Source: Streptomyces sp. NBC_01216
Lineage (GTDB): Bacteria; Actinomycetota; Actinomycetes; Streptomycetales; Streptomycetaceae
NCBI RefSeq assembly: GCF_035994945.1
Contig: NZ_CP108677.1
Coordinates: 3,658,001 to 3,722,000 of the forward strand
Reading direction: 5' to 3'
Length of the DNA stretch: 64,000 nucleotides
Shown: piece after piece, positions 8,534 through 17,511 of the stretch
Position numbering within the stretch: position 1 is the first letter of the stretch
How the letters are laid out: the number at the start of each line of letters is the position of its first letter
The notes under the pieces: generated by a model
What the model was told of the DNA's origin: nothing
Seen by the model: the letters and a program-made list of their open reading frames with translations, nothing else
The model's database searches: none
Program-made: the position numbers and the translations under genes

Positions 8534-11500
8534 GTGGACCACGAGGAGATCCTCGGGAACGAGGCCGAACAAGCCGCTGCCAAGGAGGCGTTACGCCTCT
8601 GGTTACCAAACGCGACCCTGCACCTCATCGAGGTGCCGCAAGGCCGGTCGGGGGCCCATGTGGCCGGGATCGACGTCAGCGGCGACACCGGTGAGTTCGC
8701 GGCGGGCGTCTACTTCCTGCGGGTCGGCCCGGACGATCACGGGCAGACCCAGTCGAACGACCGTGCGGCACACGATCTGCTGCGCGCAGCGGACCCGGAC
8801 TTCGCCCGGGAGCACATTCCCCGCCTCCTGCATATCCACAGCGTGGGCGAGGGAACCGGCCGGCTCGTCGTCACCCTGCACGAGATCGCGGGTGGCGGGC
8901 TCCGCCAGTACGTCTCGCCCCGCACCCGCACGACCGGGCTGCGCCGCGCCGCCCGACGCCTGTCCGCCGAAGTGCTCTCCGCCTGGGCGGACCCGAGCGA
9001 CATCCGGATGATGACCCCGTACGAACTGCTGGTCGACCTCGTCGGGCAGGACCGTGCCGGTGCGTGCCTGGACTCCGCCGAGGCGTTCTTCCCCGGAGGC
9101 GGCACGACCGAACGGGGCGGCTACGCCTTCCTCGACCCCCGTGAGATCCTCGGCCAGGGCAAGGCCGGCCCGGTGCCGGTGATGCGCGGCCACTGCCACG
9201 GAGACCTCAACACCGGCAACGTCCTCGTCCCCGTCGACGAGCGCGCCGACACGGACACCGGCTACTGGATCGTCGACCTCTCCCGTGCGCGGAAGGGCGC
9301 GGCGGGCTTCGACCTCGCGTATCTGGAGGTCAGTGTCCTGGTCAACCTGCTGCCGGACCTCCGGGGCCCCGTACTCGCCCGGTGCCTGGCGAGCGTGGAG
9401 GACGTCATCGTCCGGTCCGTACCGGACGACACCGACTGGCTCATGGCCTTCTTCGAGGAGTCCCGTCAGGGCATCCAGGAGTGGATATCCCGGCAGCAAG
9501 GGCGGGTGGACCAGCTCGACTCCCAGTTCCTGTTGGTGCGCATGGTCGCCGGGCTGCTCTGGGCACGGCGCTTTCCGCCGAACGATCCGAGCGCCGAGAT
9601 CTGTCTCGCCTACGCGGGCTGGTACGCGCTGCGCTACCGCCGCGCTCTCGCCGACGACACCTCACCGGAAGGGCGGGCGACCGAGGGCGAAGCCCCGGTG
9701 ACGCGGGCCGAAGCCGAGGAAGAGCTCTGGCAGTCGCTGTGGGAAGCGGCGTCGGGCTTCTCGCCGCACGCGGCCCGCTACGTCCTGGTCGCCGAACGCA
9801 TGCCCGACACGCCGTCGGTGGCCGCGCTGGGCCGAATCCCCTGGTCGCTGATCGTGGACCTGGACCCCAGGTCGGACGGCGAGGGCCTGCACCACCACGC
9901 CGGCCCGGTGCTGGAGTCCCAGCGGGCGGTCCACCTCTACACCCGCGACCAGCCGCTCGTCGACTACGCGCGAGGGACGGCCTGGATGCTCGCCGTCGGC
10001 TCGGTGCTCCGCAACGAACCCCCCGACGACCTCCGGAACTGGGGCTACAAACGCCTGGGCCTCATCCGCCAGTTGACGGCGTCCTTCCGCCAGGCCGCCG
10101 GTGACACTCCGGTCTTCGTGGTGATCGTGGAGGGCGAGTCCCGCAGCGCGACCGGCACGGAACGCGAACGGCTGCTGCGGACGGTCGGAGCGATGGACGA
10201 GATGCTCCAGGGACGCGCGACCTTCCTGCACATCGGCGGGGCAGGGCTCGCCACCAGTGTCGAGACGACCCTCTTCCCGCTGTCGCTGCCCGCACTTCTC
10301 GACCGGCTGACCGACACCCTCGGGCTGGCGCCGGAGCAGGCCGACTACACCGTGCCGGCCCTGGGACACGGCACCGCGGCGATCTCCCCCGAGACCATGC
10401 AGAAGCTCCGGGAGCACCTCGTCGTCCTCCACGACGGGATCGAACTCACGGTGGCGCCCTACGGGGACCGCCACAACGACGAGTTCTGGCGCGGGGGCCT
10501 GATCAGCTGGGCCGATCTGGACATGGGGCGGGACGTCCGCCGCACGGTGACCGAGTCGCTGGTGTCGGGCCTGCGGGAGAGACTGGAGCAGCACCGCACA
10601 CGCACCGTGCTGCTGCACCACCGGCCGGGCACCGGCGGCAGCACCGTGGCGCTGCGGGCCGCCTGGGACCTGCACCACGAGTACCCGGTGGCCGTCCTGC
10701 CGCACGGGGTGACCGTCGACCGGACCCGGATCCCCCTCATCGCGGACCGGCTCAACCTGCTGCACAGCAGGACGCAGAAGCCGGTGCTGCTGGTCGCCGA
10801 GTCCGGAGATCTCAGCGAGGCCGACCGCGAGGTGCTCTACCAGGAGCTGGCCAAGCGCAGTGCCCGCGTCACCGTGCTCTACGTGCGGCGCGGAGTGGGG
10901 GACCCGGCAGCCGGAGTGCCGGCCCTCGAAGAGAGTCTGGACGAAACGGAGGCGCGGGACTTCGAGCAGCGCTACGGAGAACTCGTCCTGGAGCCCTCCC
11001 GGAAGGGGGAACTGCGACGGCTCGCGCAAGAGCAGTACCGGCAGTACCGCACACCCTTCTTCTACGGACTGGTCACCTTCGAGAGGAAGTTCACCAAACT
11101 CTCCGACTACGTGAGCACACACCTGGCGCAGGTCAAGGGCCGAGCGGCCGACGTCATGACCCACCTGGCCCTGGTGACGATCTTCTCCAACACCGGACTC
11201 CAGCGGGAACTCGTCCACCATCTGATGCGGCACTCCTCCGTCTCGCCGGAACTCGAACTGGCCGACGTCCTGGGCCCCGAGGCGGCCCGCCTGGTGACGG
11301 TGCGGTCCGGCAGGGTCCGGCTGCAGCACCAGCTGATCGCCGAACAGGTCCTGACGGAACTCCTCCAGGACAAGCACTGGGAGTACTACCTCAGGGATCT
11401 CGCGATCAACTTCGTCGAGGCACTCGCGCTGTCCACCGACGTGTCGTCCGAGCCCGTGCGCGTCCTGCTGCGCCAGATGTTCGTGGACCGCCAGGGCGGC

Positions 11501-14500
11501 ACCGTGGACGGCGTCGAGGACCGGGGCTACTTCGCCCCGTTGATCGAACGCCTCGACGTGAACTCGGCACACGAGGTCCTGCGCTCCCTGACCCGGCACA
11601 TCCCGAACGAGCCGCACTTCTGGAACCACCTCGGCCGGCACCAGATGTACCGGCTCGACCGGGAGTACGACAAAGCGGAGGAGTACGTGTCCCGGGCGGT
11701 CTCCCTGGCCGAGCACGACTTCATCCACCACCACACCCTGGGCCTGACCCGTCGCGGGATACTGAAGCAGGAGCTCAAGCGCGCCAAGCCCCTGGGCGTG
11801 GCAGCCGTCATGAAAGTCGTCGAGGAGCACTTCGAGCAGACCGTGGACTGCTTCAGGACCTCGCGGCGGCTCAACGGGGAGAACCTGCACGGCTACATCA
11901 CCCACGTCCAGACGATCGTGACGGTCGCGCAGACGGTGAAGGCGGCGGCCCGCGTCAAGTCGATCGCCGACCTGGACGCCGCCGCGGGGGACTGGGTGGC
12001 CGACAAGATCGGGGAGGCCAACGCGCTGCTCCACGAGGCGACCCAGGCATACGGCACCCTCGACGACCAGGACAGCTATCTCGTGCGCTGCCGCGCCGAC
12101 ATCCGTCAGCTGTACGGCGACCTGGACGCCGTGGTGGAGACCTGGGAACTCGCGGTCGCCGGCCGGCGCTCGAACCCCATGGTGCAGCGGGCGCTGGCCC
12201 AGGCCTACTACACGCGGGGGGAGCGCAGGTGGCGCAACCTCAGCCATGCGGAGCTGCGGCGCATCGTGGAGCTGGCCGGCCACAACCTGTCCCGCCACGA
12301 CTGCCGGGAGGAGGACTACCGGCTCTGGTTCGAGGCGTACAAGCAACTGCCCGAGTTCGACGTCGACGAGGCCCTTTCGCAGCTCCAGCTGTGGTCCGAG
12401 CGCTTCCCGTTCTGGCGGGCCCACTACTACCGCTACTGCCTGCTGTTCCATCTGTGGTTCAGTCGGCGCAGCAACGACGTCGAGTCGTTTCGCCACGCTC
12501 AGCAACTCAGCCGTGAGCTGGTGTTCGGCCGGTCCCAGCGCTCGTATCTCTGGCTCGCCAAGGGGCCACAGTGGTACCCGGTGATCGCGGACGGCGACCT
12601 CGGCGAATGGGACCGCAAGCGGATGTTCTGGAAGAACACCGAACCCCTCCAGCGGGTCAACGGTCTGATCGACGTGATGCACAGCCCATGGGCCGGCAAG
12701 ATCAAACTCGACGGTGCCGTCACGGCGTTCTTCGTGCCCAGCCGGGACGACTTCCTGTCGGACAGCGACGAGAACACCCGCGTCAACTTCTACCTCGGCA
12801 TGAGCGCCGACGGTCTGCGGGCCTGGCAAGTGCGCCCCGGACACCTCGACTCCGCGGTCTCGGCGCGGGACGGGATCGCGCCGCCGGCCGTCCCGAAGGG
12901 CGAGGAGCCGGCCGTCGACGCGGCCGACGAGACACCGGTCGCCGTGCTCGCCGACCGGGCCGCACGCATCCGGGACGACCAGAAGCTGGCCTTCTGTCTC
13001 GCGTTGCTGCGGTCCTGGCAGCAGGTGGACCAGACGCCCCGGCTGTCCGCACTGACCGCACGCGTCAAGGCGCGCTACCGGTACGACGGCGCCGACATCG
13101 AGGCCCTGCTGGAACGCTCGGACCAGGTGCTCTACATCGGCGGCGGCGACGACCCCGAGATCCGCCTCGTCGACGCCAACGGACGACGGAACGGCGCGCC
13201 GCGCCCGGGGAGGGCCGGGGCGAAACGCACGTCGGCCCAGCCGGGACGCAAGGTGCTGGGGCGGGCCATCCAGGTGTACGAGGCGAAGCGCAGCGTGCTC
13301 GTGATGTGCGGGGACGGCTCGATGGCGAACCTGAGCATCGAGGACGTCGTGGAACCGCCCGAGGCCGTCCCGCTGCGCGGACAGCTCCTGTGGATGGAAC
13401 GGGAGCTCGACCAGCGGGGCGGCGGTGTGGCTCGCGAGGCCGAGCTGCTGCCGCTGACCTCGACCATGGTCGGCGGCGAGCTGGTCGCCGAGGACGCGCT
13501 GAGGGACCGGGTCGAGAGCGACCTGCGGGACGAACTGGAGAACCGCCTGGGCGGGGACGCGGCCCGGGTCACCGAGGCCGAGATGACCGACTGGCTGGAG
13601 TACCGGTTCGCCGGATGCCTGCCGCTGGCGGAGCGGCTGGGGATCAGCGACCTCTCGAAGCTGTGGAACGGGCTGGACTGGCTGCGACGAGGTGGCGGCG
13701 GCGAAGGGGCCGTCCTGATGCTGGCGACCACGGCGGTGTTCGGGCGGGTCGCGCTGCCCGCCCAGGCCGACCGGTCGGCCGCGCGGCGTTCCGGGACTCC
13801 GCTGCCTCGGTTCGGCGAAGCGCTGGCCGCGGCGGTCGACGGGCTGCGGAACCGCCCCGGTGCGGCCGACCCGTCGTTCCGCGAGGTGATGAAGGCACTG
13901 CGGGCCTCCCTCGGAACGGACTTCACTCGGGTGGTCGGCCGGGAGCGGGGCAAGTCGCTGCGGGCACGGATCCTGAAGGAGCCGGGCTGGGAGCTGGTGG
14001 GCAGGCCGCCCCATCCGGAGGTGGTGAGACGTGTGAGCGGCGGGATTCTCGCGGAGGCCGTCCACACGATCGAGGCCGCGGGTGTGGAGCCGACGCTGGC
14101 CATGCTGGGCAACACCCTGCGCCGGAGCCTGGCCACGGACTACGGCAGCACGGTGGGGTCCTCGCTGAAACGCTGGATCGAGCGACAGCCCGGCTGGGAG
14201 GTGGTGGCCGAACGGCCCGGTCACGAAAGGGTACGGCGGGTGGGGGCCGCCGAACCGGACCGGAGGGAGGAGGCTCCGGCCACCGCCACCGCCACCGCCA
14301 CCGCCACCGCCACCGCCTCCGCCCCGGCCCCGAGGGAAGCCGTCGGCGACGCAGAGCAGGATCTCGGCCCGGACGTCGGTGCCGCCCTCGCCGAGATCGT
14401 CGCGGAGCTGTCCGGACAGGGAAGAGAGACGACGCTGAACATGATCGGCTCCGCCCTGAGCACCCGTTGGGGAACCGAGACCTATCGGAAGATCACCGCC

Positions 14501-14617
14501 CGGCGACGCCTGCCGGCACTCGCCGCGGACCACGGCTGGGAGGTCGTCGAGTTGCGCCCCGACGTGCACTTCCTGCGCCGCCCGGACACCTCGGCGGGCC
14601 ACGAGGGGGAGGCGTGA
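8534..14617 (+). CDS. SAMD9-like STAND NTPase with N-terminal kinase-like domain and C-terminal OST-HTH/LOTUS-like repeats
   Basis: 2,027 residues from GTG 8534 (in-frame GTGs at 8507 and 8390 are alternatives). Order seen: (1) residues ~15-380, an APH/protein-kinase-like fold with H222-G-D224-L-N-T-G-N229 and the later D248. (2) ~415-640, a Rossmann-like region I compare to the SIR2-like part of SAMD9. (3) ~645-1000, a P-loop NTPase with L-L-H-H-R-P-G-T-G-G-S-T at ~694-704 (Walker A Lys replaced by Gly) and L-L-V-A-E near 756. (4) ~1020-1320, TPR-type helices. (5) ~1370-1425, D-D-F-L-S-D-S-D-E and F-Y-L-G-M-S-A-D-G, matching the SAMD9 C-terminal domain. (6) ~1540-1605, OB-like. (7) three ~70-residue OST-HTH-like repeats (about 1760-1834, 1836-1905, 1946-2020). 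No transmembrane segment is seen. The gene is coupled to the Nudix gene by a one-base overlap. A conflict or antiphage sensor role is inference. Confidence 0.85.
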   Translation: MDHEEILGNEAEQAAAKEALRLWLPNATLHLIEVPQGRSGAHVAGIDVSGDTGEFAAGVYFLRVGPDDHGQTQSNDRAAHDLLRAADPDFAREHIPRLLHIHSVGEGTGRLVVTLHEIAGGGLRQYVSPRTRTTGLRRAARRLSAEVLSAWADPSDIRMMTPYELLVDLVGQDRAGACLDSAEAFFPGGGTTERGGYAFLDPREILGQGKAGPVPVMRGHCHGDLNTGNVLVPVDERADTDTGYWIVDLSRARKGAAGFDLAYLEVSVLVNLLPDLRGPVLARCLASVEDVIVRSVPDDTDWLMAFFEESRQGIQEWISRQQGRVDQLDSQFLLVRMVAGLLWARRFPPNDPSAEICLAYAGWYALRYRRALADDTSPEGRATEGEAPVTRAEAEEELWQSLWEAASGFSPHAARYVLVAERMPDTPSVAALGRIPWSLIVDLDPRSDGEGLHHHAGPVLESQRAVHLYTRDQPLVDYARGTAWMLAVGSVLRNEPPDDLRNWGYKRLGLIRQLTASFRQAAGDTPVFVVIVEGESRSATGTERERLLRTVGAMDEMLQGRATFLHIGGAGLATSVETTLFPLSLPALLDRLTDTLGLAPEQADYTVPALGHGTAAISPETMQKLREHLVVLHDGIELTVAPYGDRHNDEFWRGGLISWADLDMGRDVRRTVTESLVSGLRERLEQHRTRTVLLHHRPGTGGSTVALRAAWDLHHEYPVAVLPHGVTVDRTRIPLIADRLNLLHSRTQKPVLLVAESGDLSEADREVLYQELAKRSARVTVLYVRRGVGDPAAGVPALEESLDETEARDFEQRYGELVLEPSRKGELRRLAQEQYRQYRTPFFYGLVTFERKFTKLSDYVSTHLAQVKGRAADVMTHLALVTIFSNTGLQRELVHHLMRHSSVSPELELADVLGPEAARLVTVRSGRVRLQHQLIAEQVLTELLQDKHWEYYLRDLAINFVEALALSTDVSSEPVRVLLRQMFVDRQGGTVDGVEDRGYFAPLIERLDVNSAHEVLRSLTRHIPNEPHFWNHLGRHQMYRLDREYDKAEEYVSRAVSLAEHDFIHHHTLGLTRRGILKQELKRAKPLGVAAVMKVVEEHFEQTVDCFRTSRRLNGENLHGYITHVQTIVTVAQTVKAAARVKSIADLDAAAGDWVADKIGEANALLHEATQAYGTLDDQDSYLVRCRADIRQLYGDLDAVVETWELAVAGRRSNPMVQRALAQAYYTRGERRWRNLSHAELRRIVELAGHNLSRHDCREEDYRLWFEAYKQLPEFDVDEALSQLQLWSERFPFWRAHYYRYCLLFHLWFSRRSNDVESFRHAQQLSRELVFGRSQRSYLWLAKGPQWYPVIADGDLGEWDRKRMFWKNTEPLQRVNGLIDVMHSPWAGKIKLDGAVTAFFVPSRDDFLSDSDENTRVNFYLGMSADGLRAWQVRPGHLDSAVSARDGIAPPAVPKGEEPAVDAADETPVAVLADRAARIRDDQKLAFCLALLRSWQQVDQTPRLSALTARVKARYRYDGADIEALLERSDQVLYIGGGDDPEIRLVDANGRRNGAPRPGRAGAKRTSAQPGRKVLGRAIQVYEAKRSVLVMCGDGSMANLSIEDVVEPPEAVPLRGQLLWMERELDQRGGGVAREAELLPLTSTMVGGELVAEDALRDRVESDLRDELENRLGGDAARVTEAEMTDWLEYRFAGCLPLAERLGISDLSKLWNGLDWLRRGGGGEGAVLMLATTAVFGRVALPAQADRSAARRSGTPLPRFGEALAAAVDGLRNRPGAADPSFREVMKALRASLGTDFTRVVGRERGKSLRARILKEPGWELVGRPPHPEVVRRVSGGILAEAVHTIEAAGVEPTLAMLGNTLRRSLATDYGSTVGSSLKRWIERQPGWEVVAERPGHERVRRVGAAEPDRREEAPATATATATATATASAPAPREAVGDAEQDLGPDVGAALAEIVAELSGQGRETTLNMIGSALSTRWGTETYRKITARRRLPALAADHGWEVVELRPDVHFLRRPDTSAGHEGEA
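14277..14325. repeat. hexanucleotide ACCGCC repeat
   Basis: About seven imperfect tandem ACCGCC units encode an Ala-Thr linker between the second and third OST-HTH-like repeats of the large protein. Such a slippery run could vary between strains without shifting the frame, because the unit is six bases. Confidence 0.8.
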
Positions 14618-15609
14618 TGGGCGAAGCGGCGCGGGCGCACGCGGCTGAGCTGCTGGAATGCCTCGCGGCCCAGCAGGGGACTCCCGCCACGGCGGAGGAA
14701 CTGGGACGGCGCGCCGGGCTGACACCCCCGGACGCGGCGGCCACGGTCCCCGTCATGCTCGCGCTGGTGGGTGCCTTCGGCGTGTTGAAGGAGGAGACCA
14801 CGCCCGACGGCACCCCCGCCGTGGCGGTGATCAGTCCGGCCGCCGCCTACTTCCTGCGCGGGCTGGCCGCCTACCTGCGCGCGGGACACGCGATCCTCGA
14901 CAACTGGGAGCGCGCCGGCACCGAGCCCGGACCGTACACCGACCGTCAGGTGCTGGCCGGACCGCAGTTCCTCCTGCTGACGGAGAGCCGCCGTCTGGCC
15001 CTGGACGCCGACGCCGTGCCGCTGCGGGAGGTGGACGTCGTCCAGATCGTGGTCAAAGCCCGGCACCGGGGCGCCGGCGGGCAGGCCCGCTACCTCCTCC
15101 AGTACGACGAACGGGCCCGTCAGTACCAGCTGCCCGGCGGACACGTGCGTGCCTCGGACGCGGACCACCGCGCGGCGGCCGTCCGGGAACTCGAGGAGGA
15201 ACTGGCGGGCTACCGCCACGACGGCGACCGGGACGTCCTCACCGAACTGGGCACGGTCGAGGCCGTCCAGCCCTCCCGCACCTTCGGTGTCGTCAGTGCG
15301 TACCGCGTCGCGTTCTTCCAGCTCACCACCGACGCTGAGCGTCTGCTGCTGGGGCCAGGCGCGCACTGGGTGGCCCAGGACGAGCTGCTCGACCCGGACT
15401 TCCGTGTCGGGCGTGCGAGCCTCAACGTCACCGCCCTGGAACGTCTGGACGCCACTCTGCCGGGCGGTCTGACCGGTCTTCCGCTCAGCGTCCCCGCTCC
15501 GCTGCGCCGCACCCTGGGACAGATCGTCCGGGACCGTCCGTGGGAGTCGGCGGGGCTGGCACTGGGAGTGGTCGGCCTGCTGGTGTCACTCGTTCCGCTG
15601 TTCCTCTGA
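14617..15609 (+). CDS. winged-helix / Nudix hydrolase with C-terminal membrane anchor
   Basis: 330 residues. The start ATG shares its A with the TGA of the SAMD9-like gene (TGATG), so the two are coupled. N-terminal ~75 residues look like a winged helix (T-A-E-E-L-G-R-R-A-G-L-T). A Nudix fold follows. Its box (about 174-200) has G-G-H-V...A-A-V-R-E-L-E-E-E-L, so the R-E-L-x-E-E core is intact, but the first conserved G-x5-E is altered (Asp-rich in its place). The last ~23 residues are a hydrophobic helix (G-L-A-L-G-V-V-G-L-L-V-S-L-V-P-L), giving a tail anchor. The substrate is unknown; a nucleotide or capped-RNA ligand would suit the neighbour's NTPase and RNA-binding-like repeats, but that is inference. 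Confidence 0.85.
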   Translation: MGEAARAHAAELLECLAAQQGTPATAEELGRRAGLTPPDAAATVPVMLALVGAFGVLKEETTPDGTPAVAVISPAAAYFLRGLAAYLRAGHAILDNWERAGTEPGPYTDRQVLAGPQFLLLTESRRLALDADAVPLREVDVVQIVVKARHRGAGGQARYLLQYDERARQYQLPGGHVRASDADHRAAAVRELEEELAGYRHDGDRDVLTELGTVEAVQPSRTFGVVSAYRVAFFQLTTDAERLLLGPGAHWVAQDELLDPDFRVGRASLNVTALERLDATLPGGLTGLPLSVPAPLRRTLGQIVRDRPWESAGLALGVVGLLVSLVPLFL

Positions 15610-15638
15610 GCGGGGAGGCACCGGCCGACGCACGGAGC

Positions 15639-15676
15639 GGTGGCGGTGGGGGCCCGGCCGGGCCCCCACCGCCACC
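15639..15676. terminator. 17-bp perfect stem, bidirectional
   Basis: GGTGGCGGTGGGGGCCC - GGCC - GGGCCCCCACCGCCACC, between the convergent Nudix gene and metG; it can terminate both. Confidence 0.85.
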
Positions 15677-15681
15677 GGAGC

Positions 15682-17292
15682 TCACTGCTCCTTCTTCGGG
15701 TCCTCCAGGCGGGGGAAGAGCACCGCGCCCTTCGTCACCGTCGCGCCCGCCGGGAGCTGCCCCCACGCACCGGACGACTGGACCGGCTGGGCCGCGAGGG
15801 CGCCCAGGGCCGCCTCCGCGCCCAGGGAGTCCCAGAGGGCCTGCGAGGTCTCGGGCATGATCGGGTTGAGCAGGACCGCGACCGCGCGGAGGGACTCGGC
15901 GGCCGTGTAGAGGATCGTCGCCAGGCGCGCCCGGCCCTCCTCCGACTCGTCCTTGGCCACCTTCCACGGCTCCTGCTCCGTGATGTAGCCGTTGACCTGC
16001 TTCACGAAGTCGAAGATCGCCAGGATGCCGGACTGGAAGTCCAGTTCCTCGCCGATCTTGCGGTCGGCCGTCGCGACGGCCTTGGCCAGGCCCTCGTGGA
16101 TCGCCTTCTCCGCGTCGCCGTCGGTCGCCGAGGCCGGCAGCTCGCCGCCGAAGTACTTGCCGACCATGGCGGCCACCCGCGAGGCGAGGTTGCCGTAGTC
16201 GTTGGCGAGTTCGGAGGTGTAGCGGGCGGTGAAGTCCTCCCAGGAGAAGGAACCGTCCTGACCGAACGCGATCGCCCGCAGGAAGTACCAGCGGTAGGCG
16301 TCGACGCCGAAGTGCGAGGTCAGGTCCTGCGGCTTGATGCCGGTCAGGTTCGACTTCGACATCTTCTCGCCGCCGACCATCAGCCAGCCGTTGGCCGCCA
16401 CCCTGCCCGGTACCGGCAGGCCCTGCGCCATCAGCATCGCCGGCCAGATCACCGCGTGGAAGCGGAGGATGTCCTTGCCGATCAGATGGACGTTCGCCGG
16501 GAAGGTCTCCTCGAACTTCGCCTGGTCGGCGCCGTAGCCGACGGCCGTCGCGTAGTTCAGGAGCGCGTCGATCCACACGTAGATCACGTGCTTCTCGTCC
16601 CACGGCACCGGGACGCCCCAGTCGAAGGTGGAGCGCGAGATCGAGAGGTCCTGCAGGCCCTGCTTGACGAAGTTCAGGACCTCGTTGCGGGCCGACTCCG
16701 GCTGGATGAAGTCCGGGTTCGCCTCGTAGAACTCGACCAGCCGCGGGCCGTACGCGCTCAGCTTGAAGAAGTAGTTCTCCTCCTTGAGGATCTCCACCGG
16801 CTTCTTGTGGACCGGACACAGCTTCGTGCCGTCCTCGGCCTCGATGAGGTCGCCCGGGAGCTTGAACTCCTCACAGCCCACGCAGTAAGGGCCCTCGTAC
16901 CCGCCCTTGTAGATCTCGCCCTTGTCGTGCAGGTCCTGCACGAACTCCCGCACGCGGTCGGTGTGACGCTTCTCCGTGGTCCGGATGAAGTCGTCGTTCG
17001 CGATGTTCAGGTGCTCCCAGAGAGGCTTCCACGCCTCCTGGACGAGCTTGTCGCACCACTCCTGCGGGGTGACGCCGTTCGCCTCCGCGGTGCGCATGAT
17101 CTTCTGACCGTGCTCGTCCGTGCCGGTGAGGTACCACACCTTCTCGCCGCGCTGACGGTGCCAGCGCGTGAGCACGTCGCCTGCGACGGTCGTGTAGGCG
17201 TGGCCCAGGTGAGGAGCGTCGTTGACGTAGTAGATGGGGGTCGAGACGTAGAACGCCTTCGCCCCCTGCTTCTCGGATCCAGTGGCCGCCAT
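15682..17292 (-). CDS. metG: methionyl-tRNA synthetase
   Basis: 536 residues from ATG 17290-17292. It is a class I synthetase that charges initiator and elongator tRNA-Met. The HIGH-type motif is P-H-L-G-H at 27-31 and K-M-S-K-S lies near 310-314. One zinc knuckle is visible (C-V-G-C and L-C-P-V-H in the connective peptide). The helical anticodon domain contains D-Y-G-N-L-A-S-R-V. The length suits the short actinobacterial form without the C-terminal EMAP-like extension. It is monocistronic between two terminator-like hairpins. Confidence 0.97.
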   Translation of the reverse strand: MAATGSEKQGAKAFYVSTPIYYVNDAPHLGHAYTTVAGDVLTRWHRQRGEKVWYLTGTDEHGQKIMRTAEANGVTPQEWCDKLVQEAWKPLWEHLNIANDDFIRTTEKRHTDRVREFVQDLHDKGEIYKGGYEGPYCVGCEEFKLPGDLIEAEDGTKLCPVHKKPVEILKEENYFFKLSAYGPRLVEFYEANPDFIQPESARNEVLNFVKQGLQDLSISRSTFDWGVPVPWDEKHVIYVWIDALLNYATAVGYGADQAKFEETFPANVHLIGKDILRFHAVIWPAMLMAQGLPVPGRVAANGWLMVGGEKMSKSNLTGIKPQDLTSHFGVDAYRWYFLRAIAFGQDGSFSWEDFTARYTSELANDYGNLASRVAAMVGKYFGGELPASATDGDAEKAIHEGLAKAVATADRKIGEELDFQSGILAIFDFVKQVNGYITEQEPWKVAKDESEEGRARLATILYTAAESLRAVAVLLNPIMPETSQALWDSLGAEAALGALAAQPVQSSGAWGQLPAGATVTKGAVLFPRLEDPKKEQ

Positions 17293-17441
17293 GGTCGAAA
17301 TCCTAACGGCCTGAGCAAGATCCACTCACATCGTTAAGCGGCCGTGGGAGCACGGAGAGGTCCGCGAGACGTCCCCGGACGTGGAAAGCCCCCACGCGCC
17401 GCAGCGAGGAAGAGGACACGCGCGCCGGGCGCGGGCGGCCC

Positions 17442-17480
17442 CGGTGGTGACGGCGACCCCGCCGGTCACCGTCACCACCG
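17442..17480. terminator. hairpin after the vWA gene
   Basis: CGGTGGTGACGG pairs perfectly with CCGTCACCACCG around an inner GC-rich stem, about 32 bp beyond the vWA stop. The rest of 17293-17511 shows no gene. Confidence 0.7.
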
Positions 17481-17511
17481 CCGCGGAGGACCGGGCAACC
17501 GCCCGGACGCC

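Noticed and set aside
9662..14725. 1,687-codon open frame antisense to the SAMD9-like gene
   Set aside because: It is rich in V, H, Q, G and R with no fold motif; the plus strand has recognisable domains throughout.
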